Assembly: GCA_027493375.1 (NCBI GenBank)
Contig: JAPVWO010000269.1
Span: 1 to 52,992, forward strand
Direction: 5' to 3'
Length of the DNA: 52,992 bases
Source: Candidatus Multivorans thiocomprendens
GTDB lineage: Bacteria; Acidobacteriota; Thermoanaerobaculia; Multivoradales; Multivoraceae
The notes below the pieces were generated by a model. That model saw only the letters and a program-made list of their open reading frames with translations. It did not search any database and was not told where the DNA came from. A program made the translations under genes and the position numbers. Positions 41,109 through 49,315 of this stretch are shown here, piece by piece. How positions within the stretch are numbered: the stretch's first letter is position 1; each line of letters begins with the position of its first letter.

Positions 41109-42475
41109 GCAGCCAGCACGTACGCCGCGGCGCCGTCGGCGGCTTCGAGGAAGCGGTCGATCTCCGCGTCGCCCATCGGCGTCGAGAGCGCGCCGAAGAG
41201 GCCGCGGGCGCCCATCAGCATGCCCCGGTTCAGCATCTCCCGGGCGATCTTCTGGATCTGCGGCGCGGCGGAACGGGCGGTGAACACGGCGCGGAAGTCC
41301 TTCGGCGGTTCGTTGCCCGGCACGACGGCGAAGAGCGAGCCGCGGCCGGTCGCGACGGCCTCGATGCCGTGCCGCCGCAACACTTCCTGCAGCCCGGCGC
41401 GGACCCGGTCGCCGAGCCGGTCGAACTCGGCGAAGACCTCCGGCGTCAGGCGCTTCATCGTCTCGTAGCCGGCGACCATTGTCACCGGGTTGCCGTTGTA
41501 GGTGCCGCCGTGGTGGACCAGCTCGCCGTCGCGATGGTCGAAGACCTTCATCACGTCCGCCTCGCCGGCCACCGCGCCGACCGGGAAGCCGCCGCCGATG
41601 ATCTTGCCGAGCGACACGAGGTCCGGCTCGATCCCGAATCGGTGGCAGGCGCCGCGGTAGTCGATGCGGAAGGAGAGCACCTCGTCCGCGATCAGCAGCG
41701 CGCCGCACTCCCGCGTCTTCGCCCGGATGGCCGCGACGAAGTCGGCCCTCGGCGGGATCAGGCCGAGCGCGGCGGGCAGGGGATCCATGACGACCGCCGC
41801 GAGGTCGTCCCGGTGCTCGTCGATCAGGGCGTTGCAGACCTCGATGTCGTTGAGCGGCAGCGTGACGACCTCGGTCTCGAGGCTCTTCGCCATGCTGGCT
41901 TCGAGCGTCGTCGCCGGCCGTTTCGACTCGCCCCAGTTCTTCGGACGCGAACTGTCGCTCGCCTGCGCGTAGTCGTAGATGCCGTGGTAACAGCCCTCGA
42001 ACTTCGCGATCTTGCCGCGGCCGGTCGCCGCCCGCGCGGCCCGGATTGCCAGCAGCACGCCTTCGCTGCCGGAGTTCGCGAAGCGGACCTGGTCGATGTA
42101 GGGAATGCGCTCCACCAGCAACTCGGCGAGGCGGATGTCCGTCTCGGTCGGCAGCGAGAATGCCGTGCCGCTCCCGATCACCCGGGCGACCGCTTCCGTC
42201 ACCGCGGGGTGCGAGTGCCCGAGGATCAGCGAGGTGTAGTTGTTGACGAAGTCGATGCGCTCCTGGCCTTCGACATCCGTGACGATGCAGCCGTGCCCCG
42301 AGGCCGCGTAGATCGGGTACGGGTCCATGACCAGCGTGTGGCGGCTGTTGCCGCCGGGCATGACGTCGAGGGCGCGCTCGTAGAGCGACCGCGAGGCCGA
42401 CTGCTCGCCGAGGTAGCGATCGGTGGAGCGGGGTTCGGCCGTCCTGGCGGCCACGGGTCTCGAAACGTCGTTCAC
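41105..42475 (-). CDS. Class III PLP aminotransferase, glutamate-1-semialdehyde-aminomutase-like
   Basis: A 456-residue PLP enzyme of fold type I. Marks are MPGGNSRH near 39-46, FVNNYTSLILGHSHP, FANSGSEGVLLAIRAAR (phosphate loop), FEGCYHGIYDYA, LIADEVLSF (Asp264) and SLGKIIGGGFPVGA, with Lys291 the Schiff-base lysine. Overall it resembles glutamate-1-semialdehyde 2,1-aminomutase, but no haem-synthesis genes adjoin it, and many homologues are omega-aminotransferases or sugar-acid-related enzymes, so hemL is not assigned. The first 22 residues are disordered-looking. GTG start. It is divergent from the oligopeptide transporter genes across 44 bases, which suggests handling of an imported amino compound. 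Confidence 0.88.
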   Translation of the reverse strand: MNDVSRPVAARTAEPRSTDRYLGEQSASRSLYERALDVMPGGNSRHTLVMDPYPIYAASGHGCIVTDVEGQERIDFVNNYTSLILGHSHPAVTEAVARVIGSGTAFSLPTETDIRLAELLVERIPYIDQVRFANSGSEGVLLAIRAARAATGRGKIAKFEGCYHGIYDYAQASDSSRPKNWGESKRPATTLEASMAKSLETEVVTLPLNDIEVCNALIDEHRDDLAAVVMDPLPAALGLIPPRADFVAAIRAKTRECGALLIADEVLSFRIDYRGACHRFGIEPDLVSLGKIIGGGFPVGAVAGEADVMKVFDHRDGELVHHGGTYNGNPVTMVAGYETMKRLTPEVFAEFDRLGDRVRAGLQEVLRRHGIEAVATGRGSLFAVVPGNEPPKDFRAVFTARSAAPQIQKIAREMLNRGMLMGARGLFGALSTPMGDAEIDRFLEAADGAAAYVLAA

Positions 42476-42519
42476 GGGGGCGACGAGTGTACTGCCCGGC
42501 TTCGCTATTGTGGCGAGCC

Positions 42520-44379
42520 GTGAAAGCGCTGGCGATCTTCGGCGTACTGGGCTGCCTGAGCACGGCCGCCGTGCTCCAGGCCCAGGAAGGTCCGACGCAC
42601 GCGATCGCCTACTTCGGCGAACCGAAGTACGCCGCCGACGTTCCGCACTTCGACTACGTCAATCCCGACGCGCCGAAGGGCGGCGAGATGCGCACGTGGC
42701 TGCCGGGGACGTTCAACAACATCCATCCCTACGCCGACATGGGGCGCACGCCGGCCTGGGCCAACTGGCGGGTCACGGTGATCACCTCCGATCGCCTGAT
42801 GATGGGGTCGGAGGACGAGCTGTCGACCCTCTACTGCCTGCTCTGCGAGACGGTCGAGGTCGCCGGCGACTACAGTTGGGTGGCCTACACGCTGCGGCCC
42901 GAGGCGCGATGGCACGACGGTGTGCCGGTCACGGTGGAGGACGTCGTGTGGACGTTCAAGACGCTGAAGGCGGACGGTCCGGTCAGCTTCAAGGCGGCCT
43001 GGCGGCACGTCGAGGGCATCGAGCGTCTCGGAGAGCGCTCCTTCCGCTTCCTTCTCGGCGCCGAGGGAAGAAGCCGCAGGGCGGTGATGGAGGCGTCCGC
43101 CTTCCTGCCGATGGCGAAGCACTACTGGCGCGACCGTGACTTCACGGCGACCAGCCTGGAGGGGCCGCTCGGCAACGGCGCCTATCGCGTCAAGGAGGTC
43201 GACCCTGGCCGGCGTCTCGTCTTCGAGCGCGTTCCGGACTACTGGGCGAAGGACCTCAACGTCAGGCGCGGCTACCACAACTTCGACCGGATCTCCGTCC
43301 TCTACTTCCGGGACATGAAGGCCGGCATCCAGGCGCTCAAGGCCCGCGTCGTCGACTACTGGCGCGACCAGGACGAGCGGGAGGTCGCCACCGCCTACGA
43401 CTTCCCGGAGGTCGGCATGGGGCTCTTCAACAAGGAGACCTACCGGATGAGGATGACCTACGGGATGCACTGGTCGGTCGTCTTCAACACCCGCCGCCCG
43501 ATCTTCCAGGACATACGCGTCCGCGAGGCGCTGACCCTGGCCTACAACTTCGACTGGGGCAACCGTACTCTCCAGTACGGCGCGCTGCGGCGGAACACGA
43601 CGTTCTTCCTGGGCTCGGAGATGGCGGCGCGCGGCCTGCCGTCGGCCGGGGAACTGGCGCTGCTCGAGCCGCTGCGGGAGCATGTCCCCGACCGCGTCTT
43701 CACGCACGAGTTCACCCTTCCCGAAACCGACGGCTACGGCCGCAACCGGGAGGCGCTGCTGCGGGCGGGGGAGCTGCTCGAGGAGGCCGGCTGGGTCCTG
43801 CGCGACATGAGGCGCGTCGACGAGGCGACGGGAGAGCCGCTCCGGTTCGAGATCATGGTCATGCTCAGGGAACACGAACGGATGATGGTGCCGTTCGTCG
43901 ACAACCTCACGCGCCTCGGCATCGACGCGACCGTCCGCCGGGTGGAGTCGAACATCTTCACGAACCGTGCGCGCCAGTACGACTTCGACATGACGATGCA
44001 GAAGATCTACACCCACCCCATCCCGCAGCCGGGCCGCACGCGCAGCTACCTGCACTCCCGGAGCGTCGACTCCCCGAACCTGTGGAACTACGCGGGGATC
44101 AGGAACCCGGCGGTGGACTTCCTGGTGGAGAAGGTGATCGGGGCCGAGACCGAAGAGGAGATGAACATCGCCGGCCGGGCGCTCGACCGGGTGCTGCTGT
44201 GGGGCTTCTACGTCATTCCCGAAGGCGCCCCCAAGGGCCGCCACCTCCTGTACTGGGACCGCTTCGGCCATCCGCCCCTGGGGCACGAGCACCTGAACTG
44301 GACCGGCTTCCCGCAGCTCTGGTGGTTCGACGAGGAGAAGAGCGCCCGCGTCGACGCGGTTTTGGGCGAGACGCGTTAG
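42520..44379 (+). CDS. ABC transporter substrate-binding protein, YejA-like oligopeptide binder
   Basis: A 619-residue periplasmic solute-binding protein of the family 5 (DppA/OppA) type, closest in feel to YejA. A signal peptide (about 1-22, CLSTAAVLQAQ) is followed by AIAYFGEPKYAADVPHFDYVNPDAPKGG, a phrase typical of YejA. SDRLMMGSEDELSTLYCLLCETVEV and LRPEARWHDGVPVTVEDVVWTFKTL (family signature) follow, with PLGNGAYRVKEVDPGRRLVFERVPDYW later. The GTG at 42520 starts a clean signal peptide. It heads a four-gene operon with both permeases and the ATPase: the YejB start is 3 bases after its stop. In Escherichia coli the system imports peptides including microcin C; the ligand here is unknown. 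Confidence 0.92.
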   Translation: MKALAIFGVLGCLSTAAVLQAQEGPTHAIAYFGEPKYAADVPHFDYVNPDAPKGGEMRTWLPGTFNNIHPYADMGRTPAWANWRVTVITSDRLMMGSEDELSTLYCLLCETVEVAGDYSWVAYTLRPEARWHDGVPVTVEDVVWTFKTLKADGPVSFKAAWRHVEGIERLGERSFRFLLGAEGRSRRAVMEASAFLPMAKHYWRDRDFTATSLEGPLGNGAYRVKEVDPGRRLVFERVPDYWAKDLNVRRGYHNFDRISVLYFRDMKAGIQALKARVVDYWRDQDEREVATAYDFPEVGMGLFNKETYRMRMTYGMHWSVVFNTRRPIFQDIRVREALTLAYNFDWGNRTLQYGALRRNTTFFLGSEMAARGLPSAGELALLEPLREHVPDRVFTHEFTLPETDGYGRNREALLRAGELLEEAGWVLRDMRRVDEATGEPLRFEIMVMLREHERMMVPFVDNLTRLGIDATVRRVESNIFTNRARQYDFDMTMQKIYTHPIPQPGRTRSYLHSRSVDSPNLWNYAGIRNPAVDFLVEKVIGAETEEEMNIAGRALDRVLLWGFYVIPEGAPKGRHLLYWDRFGHPPLGHEHLNWTGFPQLWWFDEEKSARVDAVLGETR

Positions 44380-44382
44380 AGA

Positions 44383-45459
44383 GTGCTCCTCTACGTCCTG
44401 CGCCGCATCCTCCTCATGGTGCCGACGCTGGTCGGCATCCTGCTGATCAACTTCGTCATCATCCAGGCGGCGCCTGGCGGACCGGTCGACCAGGCGATCG
44501 CCCAGCTCCAGGGCACCGGCCTCGACGCCGGCGTCGGGCTCCTCGGCGGCGGTGTGGCCGACGCAACCCTGGAGACGGAGTTGACCGCCACCGGCGGCAT
44601 CGACCCGGCCCTCATCGAGGAGCTCGAGCGGCAGTTCGGCTTCGACAAGCCGGCGCACGTACGCTTCTTCATCATGCTGCGCGACTACCTGCGCTTCGAC
44701 CTGGGCGAGAGCTTCTACCAGGACGTGCCGGTCATCGACCTCGTCCTGGACCGGCTGCCGGTGTCGATGTCCCTGGGGCTCTGGACCCTGCTCATCGTCT
44801 ACTCGGTGTCGATCCCGCTCGGGATTCGCAAGGCGACCGCGGACGGCTCGCCGTTCGACATCTGGACGAGCGTGGTCATCCTCGTCGGCTACGCGATCCC
44901 CGCCTTCATCCTCGCCGTCCTGCTGATCGTGCTGTTCGCGCGCGGCGGGATGATCGAGTACTTCCCGCTGCGGGGCCTGGTGTCCGACGACTTTGCCGAC
45001 CTGGGGACGTGGGCCCAGGTCAAGGACTACTTCTGGCACCTGGTGCTGCCGATCACGGCCCTGGTCGCCGGCAGCTTCGCCACCCTCACGATGCTGACCA
45101 AGAACTCGTTCCTGGACGAGATCCACAAGCAGTACGTGCTGACGGCCAAGGCGAAGGGCCTGCGGACGCGGCGCGTGCTCTACGGCCACGTGTTCCGCAA
45201 CGCGATGCTGATCATCATCGCCGGCTTCCCGCGCGCGCTGGTCGGCGCGCTGTTCACCGGCGTGCTGCTGGCCGAGATCATCTTCTCGCTCGACGGCCTG
45301 GGCCTCCTCGGCTTCGAGGCGATCGTCACCCGGGATTACCCGATCATCTTCGGGACGCTGTACATCTCGACCCTGCTGGCGCTGGTGCTGCAGCTCCTGA
45401 CGGACATCACCTACACGCTCACCGATCCGCGCATCGACTTCGAGAGCCGCGAAGTGTGA
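44383..45459 (+). CDS. Oligopeptide ABC transporter permease, YejB-like
   Basis: A 358-residue inner-membrane permease. The N-terminus LLYVLRRILLMVPTLVGILLINFVIIQAAPGGP is the standard first membrane segment of the family. About five further hydrophobic segments follow (IVYSVSIPLGI, FILAVLLIVLFARGG, LVLPITALVAGSFATLTML, LIIIAGFPRALVGALFTGVLL, LLALVLQLLTDITY). The EAA-loop-like region (KQYVLTAKAKGLRTRRVLYGHVFRNAM) contacts the ATPase. The GTG at 44383 is 3 bases after the yejA stop, and the end overlaps the next gene by 4 bases (GTGA). Confidence 0.92.
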   Translation: MLLYVLRRILLMVPTLVGILLINFVIIQAAPGGPVDQAIAQLQGTGLDAGVGLLGGGVADATLETELTATGGIDPALIEELERQFGFDKPAHVRFFIMLRDYLRFDLGESFYQDVPVIDLVLDRLPVSMSLGLWTLLIVYSVSIPLGIRKATADGSPFDIWTSVVILVGYAIPAFILAVLLIVLFARGGMIEYFPLRGLVSDDFADLGTWAQVKDYFWHLVLPITALVAGSFATLTMLTKNSFLDEIHKQYVLTAKAKGLRTRRVLYGHVFRNAMLIIIAGFPRALVGALFTGVLLAEIIFSLDGLGLLGFEAIVTRDYPIIFGTLYISTLLALVLQLLTDITYTLTDPRIDFESREV

Positions 45460-46484
45460 GCGAGCTCTCGAAGAGGAGATGGGCGGCCTTCAAGACCAAT
45501 CGGCGGGGCTACTGGTCGCTCCGGGTCTTCCTCGTCATCTTCGGCGCCACCCTCTTCGCCGAGGTCCTGGCCAACGACAAGCCCCTGGTCGTCCGCCACG
45601 AGGGCCGGCTGTTCTTTCCGATCGTCGCGACGTACGCGGAGACCGAGTTCGGCGGCGTGTTCGAGGTGGAGGCCGACTACCGGGAGAGCTTCGTCAAGGA
45701 TCTCATCCGCGACAGCGGGGGATGGATGATCTGGCCGCCGATCCCCTACGCCCACGACACGATCGACTACGAGCTTCCGGGGCCGGCGCCCTACCCGCCG
45801 TCGCGGCGGCACTGGCTGGGCACGGACGACGTCGGCAAGGACGTCCTGGCGGGCCTCATCTACGGCATCCGGCTCTCCTTCCTGTTCGGGCTGGTGCTCA
45901 CCGGCCTGAGCTCGATCATCGGCGTGCTGGCGGGCGCGGTCCAGGGCTACCTGGGGGGCAAGGTCGATCTCTTCGGCCAGCGACTGATCGAGATCTGGGC
46001 CGGGCTTCCGATCCTCTTCGTGCTGATCATCCTCTCCAGCATCGTGGAGTCCAACGTTTTCTGGCTGCTCGGGATTCTCGTCGCCTTCAGTTGGATGGCG
46101 CTGGTGGGCGTGGTGCGGGCCGAGGTGCTGCGGGCGCGCAACTTCCAGTACGTGACGGCCGCGCGGGCCCTGGGAGCCGGGGACCGGCGGATCGTCCGCA
46201 AGCACGTCCTGCCCAACGCGATGGTCGCCACCGCGACCTTCCTGCCCTTCATCCTGACCGGGTCGATCACCCTGCTCACGTCGCTCGACTTCCTCGGTTT
46301 CGGCCTGCCCGCCGACGCGCCTTCGCTCGGCCGGCTGCTCGCCCAGGGCCGCGCCAACCTGCACGCCCCCTGGCTGGGCGTCATGTCCTTCTTCACGCTG
46401 GCGACGCTCTTGACGCTCGTCATCTTCATCGGCGAAGCGCTCCGCGACGCCTTCGATCCGCGCCGGACCGGGATGCAGTCGTGA
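45456..46484 (+). CDS. Oligopeptide ABC transporter permease, YejE-like
   Basis: A 342-residue inner-membrane permease. SKRRWAAFKTNRRGYWSLRVFLVIFGATLFAEVLAND is the hallmark N-terminus of YejE. It is followed by a periplasmic loop with YAHDTIDYELPGPAPYPPSRRHWLGTDDVGKDVLAG, and then a binding-protein-dependent transport domain with RNFQYVTAARALGAGDRRIVRKHVLPNAM (EAA loop). It ends LRDAFDPRR, as expected. Both ends overlap neighbours by GTGA, so translation along the operon is probably coupled. Intact. Confidence 0.93.
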   Translation: MSELSKRRWAAFKTNRRGYWSLRVFLVIFGATLFAEVLANDKPLVVRHEGRLFFPIVATYAETEFGGVFEVEADYRESFVKDLIRDSGGWMIWPPIPYAHDTIDYELPGPAPYPPSRRHWLGTDDVGKDVLAGLIYGIRLSFLFGLVLTGLSSIIGVLAGAVQGYLGGKVDLFGQRLIEIWAGLPILFVLIILSSIVESNVFWLLGILVAFSWMALVGVVRAEVLRARNFQYVTAARALGAGDRRIVRKHVLPNAMVATATFLPFILTGSITLLTSLDFLGFGLPADAPSLGRLLAQGRANLHAPWLGVMSFFTLATLLTLVIFIGEALRDAFDPRRTGMQS

Positions 46485-47886
46485 CGGTGCCTCCGTTTCT
46501 CGAGATCGCCGATCTTTCGGTCGCCTTCGACGGCGTCCAGGTCGTCCACGGGCTCGACCTGCGGCTCGACCGCGGCGAGTCCGTGGCCCTCGTCGGCGAG
46601 TCCGGTTCCGGCAAGTCGGTCACCGCGCTCTCGATCCTCCAGTTGCTCTCCTACCCGCGGGCGTCGCACCCGAGCGGGTCGATCCGCATCGAGGGACGCG
46701 AGGTCATGGGCGCCGGCGAGCAGGAGATGCGCGTCATCCGCGGCAGCCGGATCTCGATGGTCTTCCAGGAGCCGATGACCTCGCTCAATCCGCTCCACAC
46801 GATCAGGAAGCAGGTCGAGGAGGTGCTGGCGGTGCATGGCGGTCTGAGCGGAGCCGCCGCCTCGACGTCACCGTCCAGGCCCAGATCCTCGCGCTCATCA
46901 AGGAGTTGCAGGAGCGGCTCGGGATGGCGTTGCTGCTCATCACGCACGATCTCGGCATCGTCCGCTTCATGGCGGAGCGGGTGTACGTGATGGAGCGGGG
47001 CCGGGTCGTCGAGGAGGGTTCCACGGAGGAAGTCTTCGAGCGCCCGCGGCATGCCTACACGCGGAAGCTGCTCGACGCCGAGCCACGGAGCGTCTGCCCG
47101 ATCGCGGAGAACGAAGCGCCTGTTCTGGTCGAGACAACGGACCTGACCGTCGAGTTCCCGTTGCGGGCGTGGCCGCGGAAGAAGGTTCTGGTCGCGGTCG
47201 ACGACGTGTCCATTCGCGTCCGGCAGGGACACAGCCTCGGCGTCGTCGGCGAATCGGGAAGCGGCAAGACGACCCTGGCGATGGCCATGGTCCGCCTGCT
47301 CCGAAGCCGCGGCGGGATCGTCTTCGACGGCGAGCCCATCCACGGTCTGGGCTTCAAGCAGCTCAAGCCGCTGCGCCGGTCCATGCAGATCGTGTTTCAG
47401 GACCCTTACGGCAGCCTTTCGCCGCGCCTGACCGTCGAGGAGATCGTCGCCGAGGGTCTGGTCATCCACGAACCCGGCCTCAGCCGGACCGGGCGTCGCC
47501 GTCGGGTCGCCGAAGTCCTCGCGGACGTCGGTCTCGATCCCGACATCCAGCGCCGCTATCCGCACGAGTTCTCCGGCGGCCAGCGCCAGCGGATCGCCGT
47601 CGCGCGGGCGATGATCCTGCGGCCGCGATTCGTCGTGCTCGACGAACCCACCTCCTCGCTCGACATGACCGTGCAGGCGCAGATCGTCGAACTTCTGCTC
47701 GACCTCCAGCAGCGGCACGGCCTGACCTACCTCTTCATCAGTCACGACCTCAAGGTCGTTCGCGCCCTCTGCGACGAGATCGCCGTCATGAAGGACGGCC
47801 GGATCGTCGAGCAGGGGCCGGCCGGCCAACTCTTCGATGCGCCGCGCGAGTCCTACACGCGTGCCCTCATGAACGCAGCGCTTTGA
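46481..47886 (+). pseudogene. Oligopeptide ABC transporter ATPase, YejF-like, with deletion in the first nucleotide-binding domain
   Basis: Normally a double ATPase. The first domain begins well (LEIADLSVAFDGVQVVHGL, Walker A GESGSGKS, Q-loop FQEPMTSLNPLHTI). Right after HGGLSGAA, at about 46851-46861, it jumps to LDVTVQAQILALIKELQERLGM in another frame. The signature LSGGQ and Walker B of domain 1, about 55 residues in relatives, are missing. In the original frame the protein soon stops at about 46990. The second domain is complete from 46906 on: Walker A GESGSGKTT, FQDPYGSLSPRL, FSGGQRQR, VVLDEPTSSLD, FISHDLKVV. Either the transporter is dead, a half-ATPase is made from the ATG at 46906, or the assembly lost a segment. 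Confidence 0.85.
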
Positions 47887-47900
47887 TGGAGCCACCCAGG

Positions 47901-49250
47901 ATGAAAGCCGCACCCTCGATCCTGATCGCCGCCGTCACCGTCGTCGGCGCGGACGCCGCCACGTTCGGGCAATCCGCCGCGCCGCCCTCGCTCGACCCCG
48001 CGCGCCAGTGGAACCAGTTCCGGGGTCCCACCGGTGACGGCCGCACCCCCGCGATCAATGTGCCGATCGTCTTCGGTGAAGGCCAACTCGTGCGCTGGAA
48101 GACGCCCATCCACGACGAGGGCTGGTCCTCTCCCGTGGTTTGGGGCGAGCAGGTCTGGGTGACGACCGCTCGCGAGGACGGCACCGAGTTGTTCGCGGTC
48201 GCGGTCGACCTGGAGAGCGGAGAGATCGTGCACGACATCAAGGTCTTCGACGTCGCCAACCCCCAGGTCGCCTGGGACGGCCACAACACCCACGCGACGC
48301 CGACGCCAGTGATCGAGGAAGGCCGCATCTACGTCCACTTCGGCAGCTACGGCACGGCGGCGCTCGACACGCGGACCGGCGAGAAGCTGTGGGAGAGGCG
48401 GGACTTGAACACCGACCACCGGGTGCGGCCGGCCTCGTCGCCCGTGCTCTCGGGCGACTCGCTGTTCCTCGCCTACGACGGCGTGGACCGGCAGTTCGCC
48501 GCGGCACTCGACACGCGCACCGGCGAGACCCTCTGGCTCCGGAACCGCGAGGTCGCGACCGATTTCGGGGAAAAGCTCCGCGCGCAGGGGATCACGGACA
48601 TCGAGAGCGTGCTGGCCGCGAAGCCGAACGACAACCGCAAGGCGTACGCCACCTCGACGCTGATCGAACACGAAGGCCAGCGGCAGCTCATCAGCCCGGC
48701 CTCGGAGGTCACGTTCGCCTACGACCCCGAAACCGGCGACGAACTGTGGCGCGTGGTCCACGAGGGCTGGGGGTGGAATCTGGCCTGTCGGCCCGTGTAC
48801 GCGCACGGCCTCGTCTACTTCACCCAGGGGGTCTCCCGTTTACTCGTGGCGGTGGACCCCGGCGGTTCCGGCGATGTCACCGACACGCACGTCGCCTGGA
48901 GCGAGTCGCGCGGCACTCCGGAGATCCCCTCGCCGATCATTGTGGACGACCTGCTCTACATGGTCTCCGACAAGGGCGGCGTGGTGACGGCTCTGGACGC
49001 GACGACGGGAGAGCGTGTGTGGCGGGCACGCCTCCCCTCCGGAGGCAACCACTGGGCCTCGCCCGTGGCCGCCGAGGGCCGGATCTACCTCACGAGCCGC
49101 GACGGCACGGTGTCGGTGATCTCGGCGTCGCGGGAGTTCGAGGTTCTGGCGGAGAACGAGTTCGACGAGAGTCTCACCGCGTCGCCCGCCGTCGTGGATG
49201 GCGCGATCATCCTGCGCTCCGAAGGACATCTGTACCGGATCTCGGGCTAG
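47901..49250 (+). CDS. Exported PQQ-type beta-propeller (PQQ-binding-like) protein
   Basis: A 449-residue exported protein. A signal peptide (MKAAPSILIAAVTVVGADAATFGQ) is followed by QWNQFRGPTGDGR, the usual opening of this family, and then repeated blades such as LFAVAVDLESGEIV, AALDTRTGEKLWER, AALDTRTGETLWLR, FAYDPETGDELWRV and VTALDATTGERVWRA. These are 7-8-blade quinoprotein-like repeats. Catalytic residues of true PQQ dehydrogenases are not evident, so a scaffold or outer-membrane-assembly-type role is equally possible. The ATG at 47901 has GGAG upstream at good distance; an ATG at 47886 overlaps the yejF stop and would add five residues. The gene follows the transporter operon directly and may be its last member. 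Confidence 0.87.
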   Translation: MKAAPSILIAAVTVVGADAATFGQSAAPPSLDPARQWNQFRGPTGDGRTPAINVPIVFGEGQLVRWKTPIHDEGWSSPVVWGEQVWVTTAREDGTELFAVAVDLESGEIVHDIKVFDVANPQVAWDGHNTHATPTPVIEEGRIYVHFGSYGTAALDTRTGEKLWERRDLNTDHRVRPASSPVLSGDSLFLAYDGVDRQFAAALDTRTGETLWLRNREVATDFGEKLRAQGITDIESVLAAKPNDNRKAYATSTLIEHEGQRQLISPASEVTFAYDPETGDELWRVVHEGWGWNLACRPVYAHGLVYFTQGVSRLLVAVDPGGSGDVTDTHVAWSESRGTPEIPSPIIVDDLLYMVSDKGGVVTALDATTGERVWRARLPSGGNHWASPVAAEGRIYLTSRDGTVSVISASREFEVLAENEFDESLTASPAVVDGAIILRSEGHLYRISG

Positions 49251-49315
49251 CGGGAACGTGGGAGCCCGGCGAACCGTGTCGGGTGGCCACGGCTCCCTGT
49301 AATCGGCCTGCAATC

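Noticed and set aside
41105-42475. Assigning hemL to the aminotransferase
   Set aside because: The resemblance to glutamate-1-semialdehyde aminomutase is general to this subgroup, and no tetrapyrrole genes are nearby.
42505-45189. Nearly 900-codon minus-strand open frame over the Yej operon
   Set aside because: Yej proteins on the plus strand have strong family motifs; the antisense product is low-complexity Arg/Val/Glu/Asp-rich sequence typical of a shadow frame.
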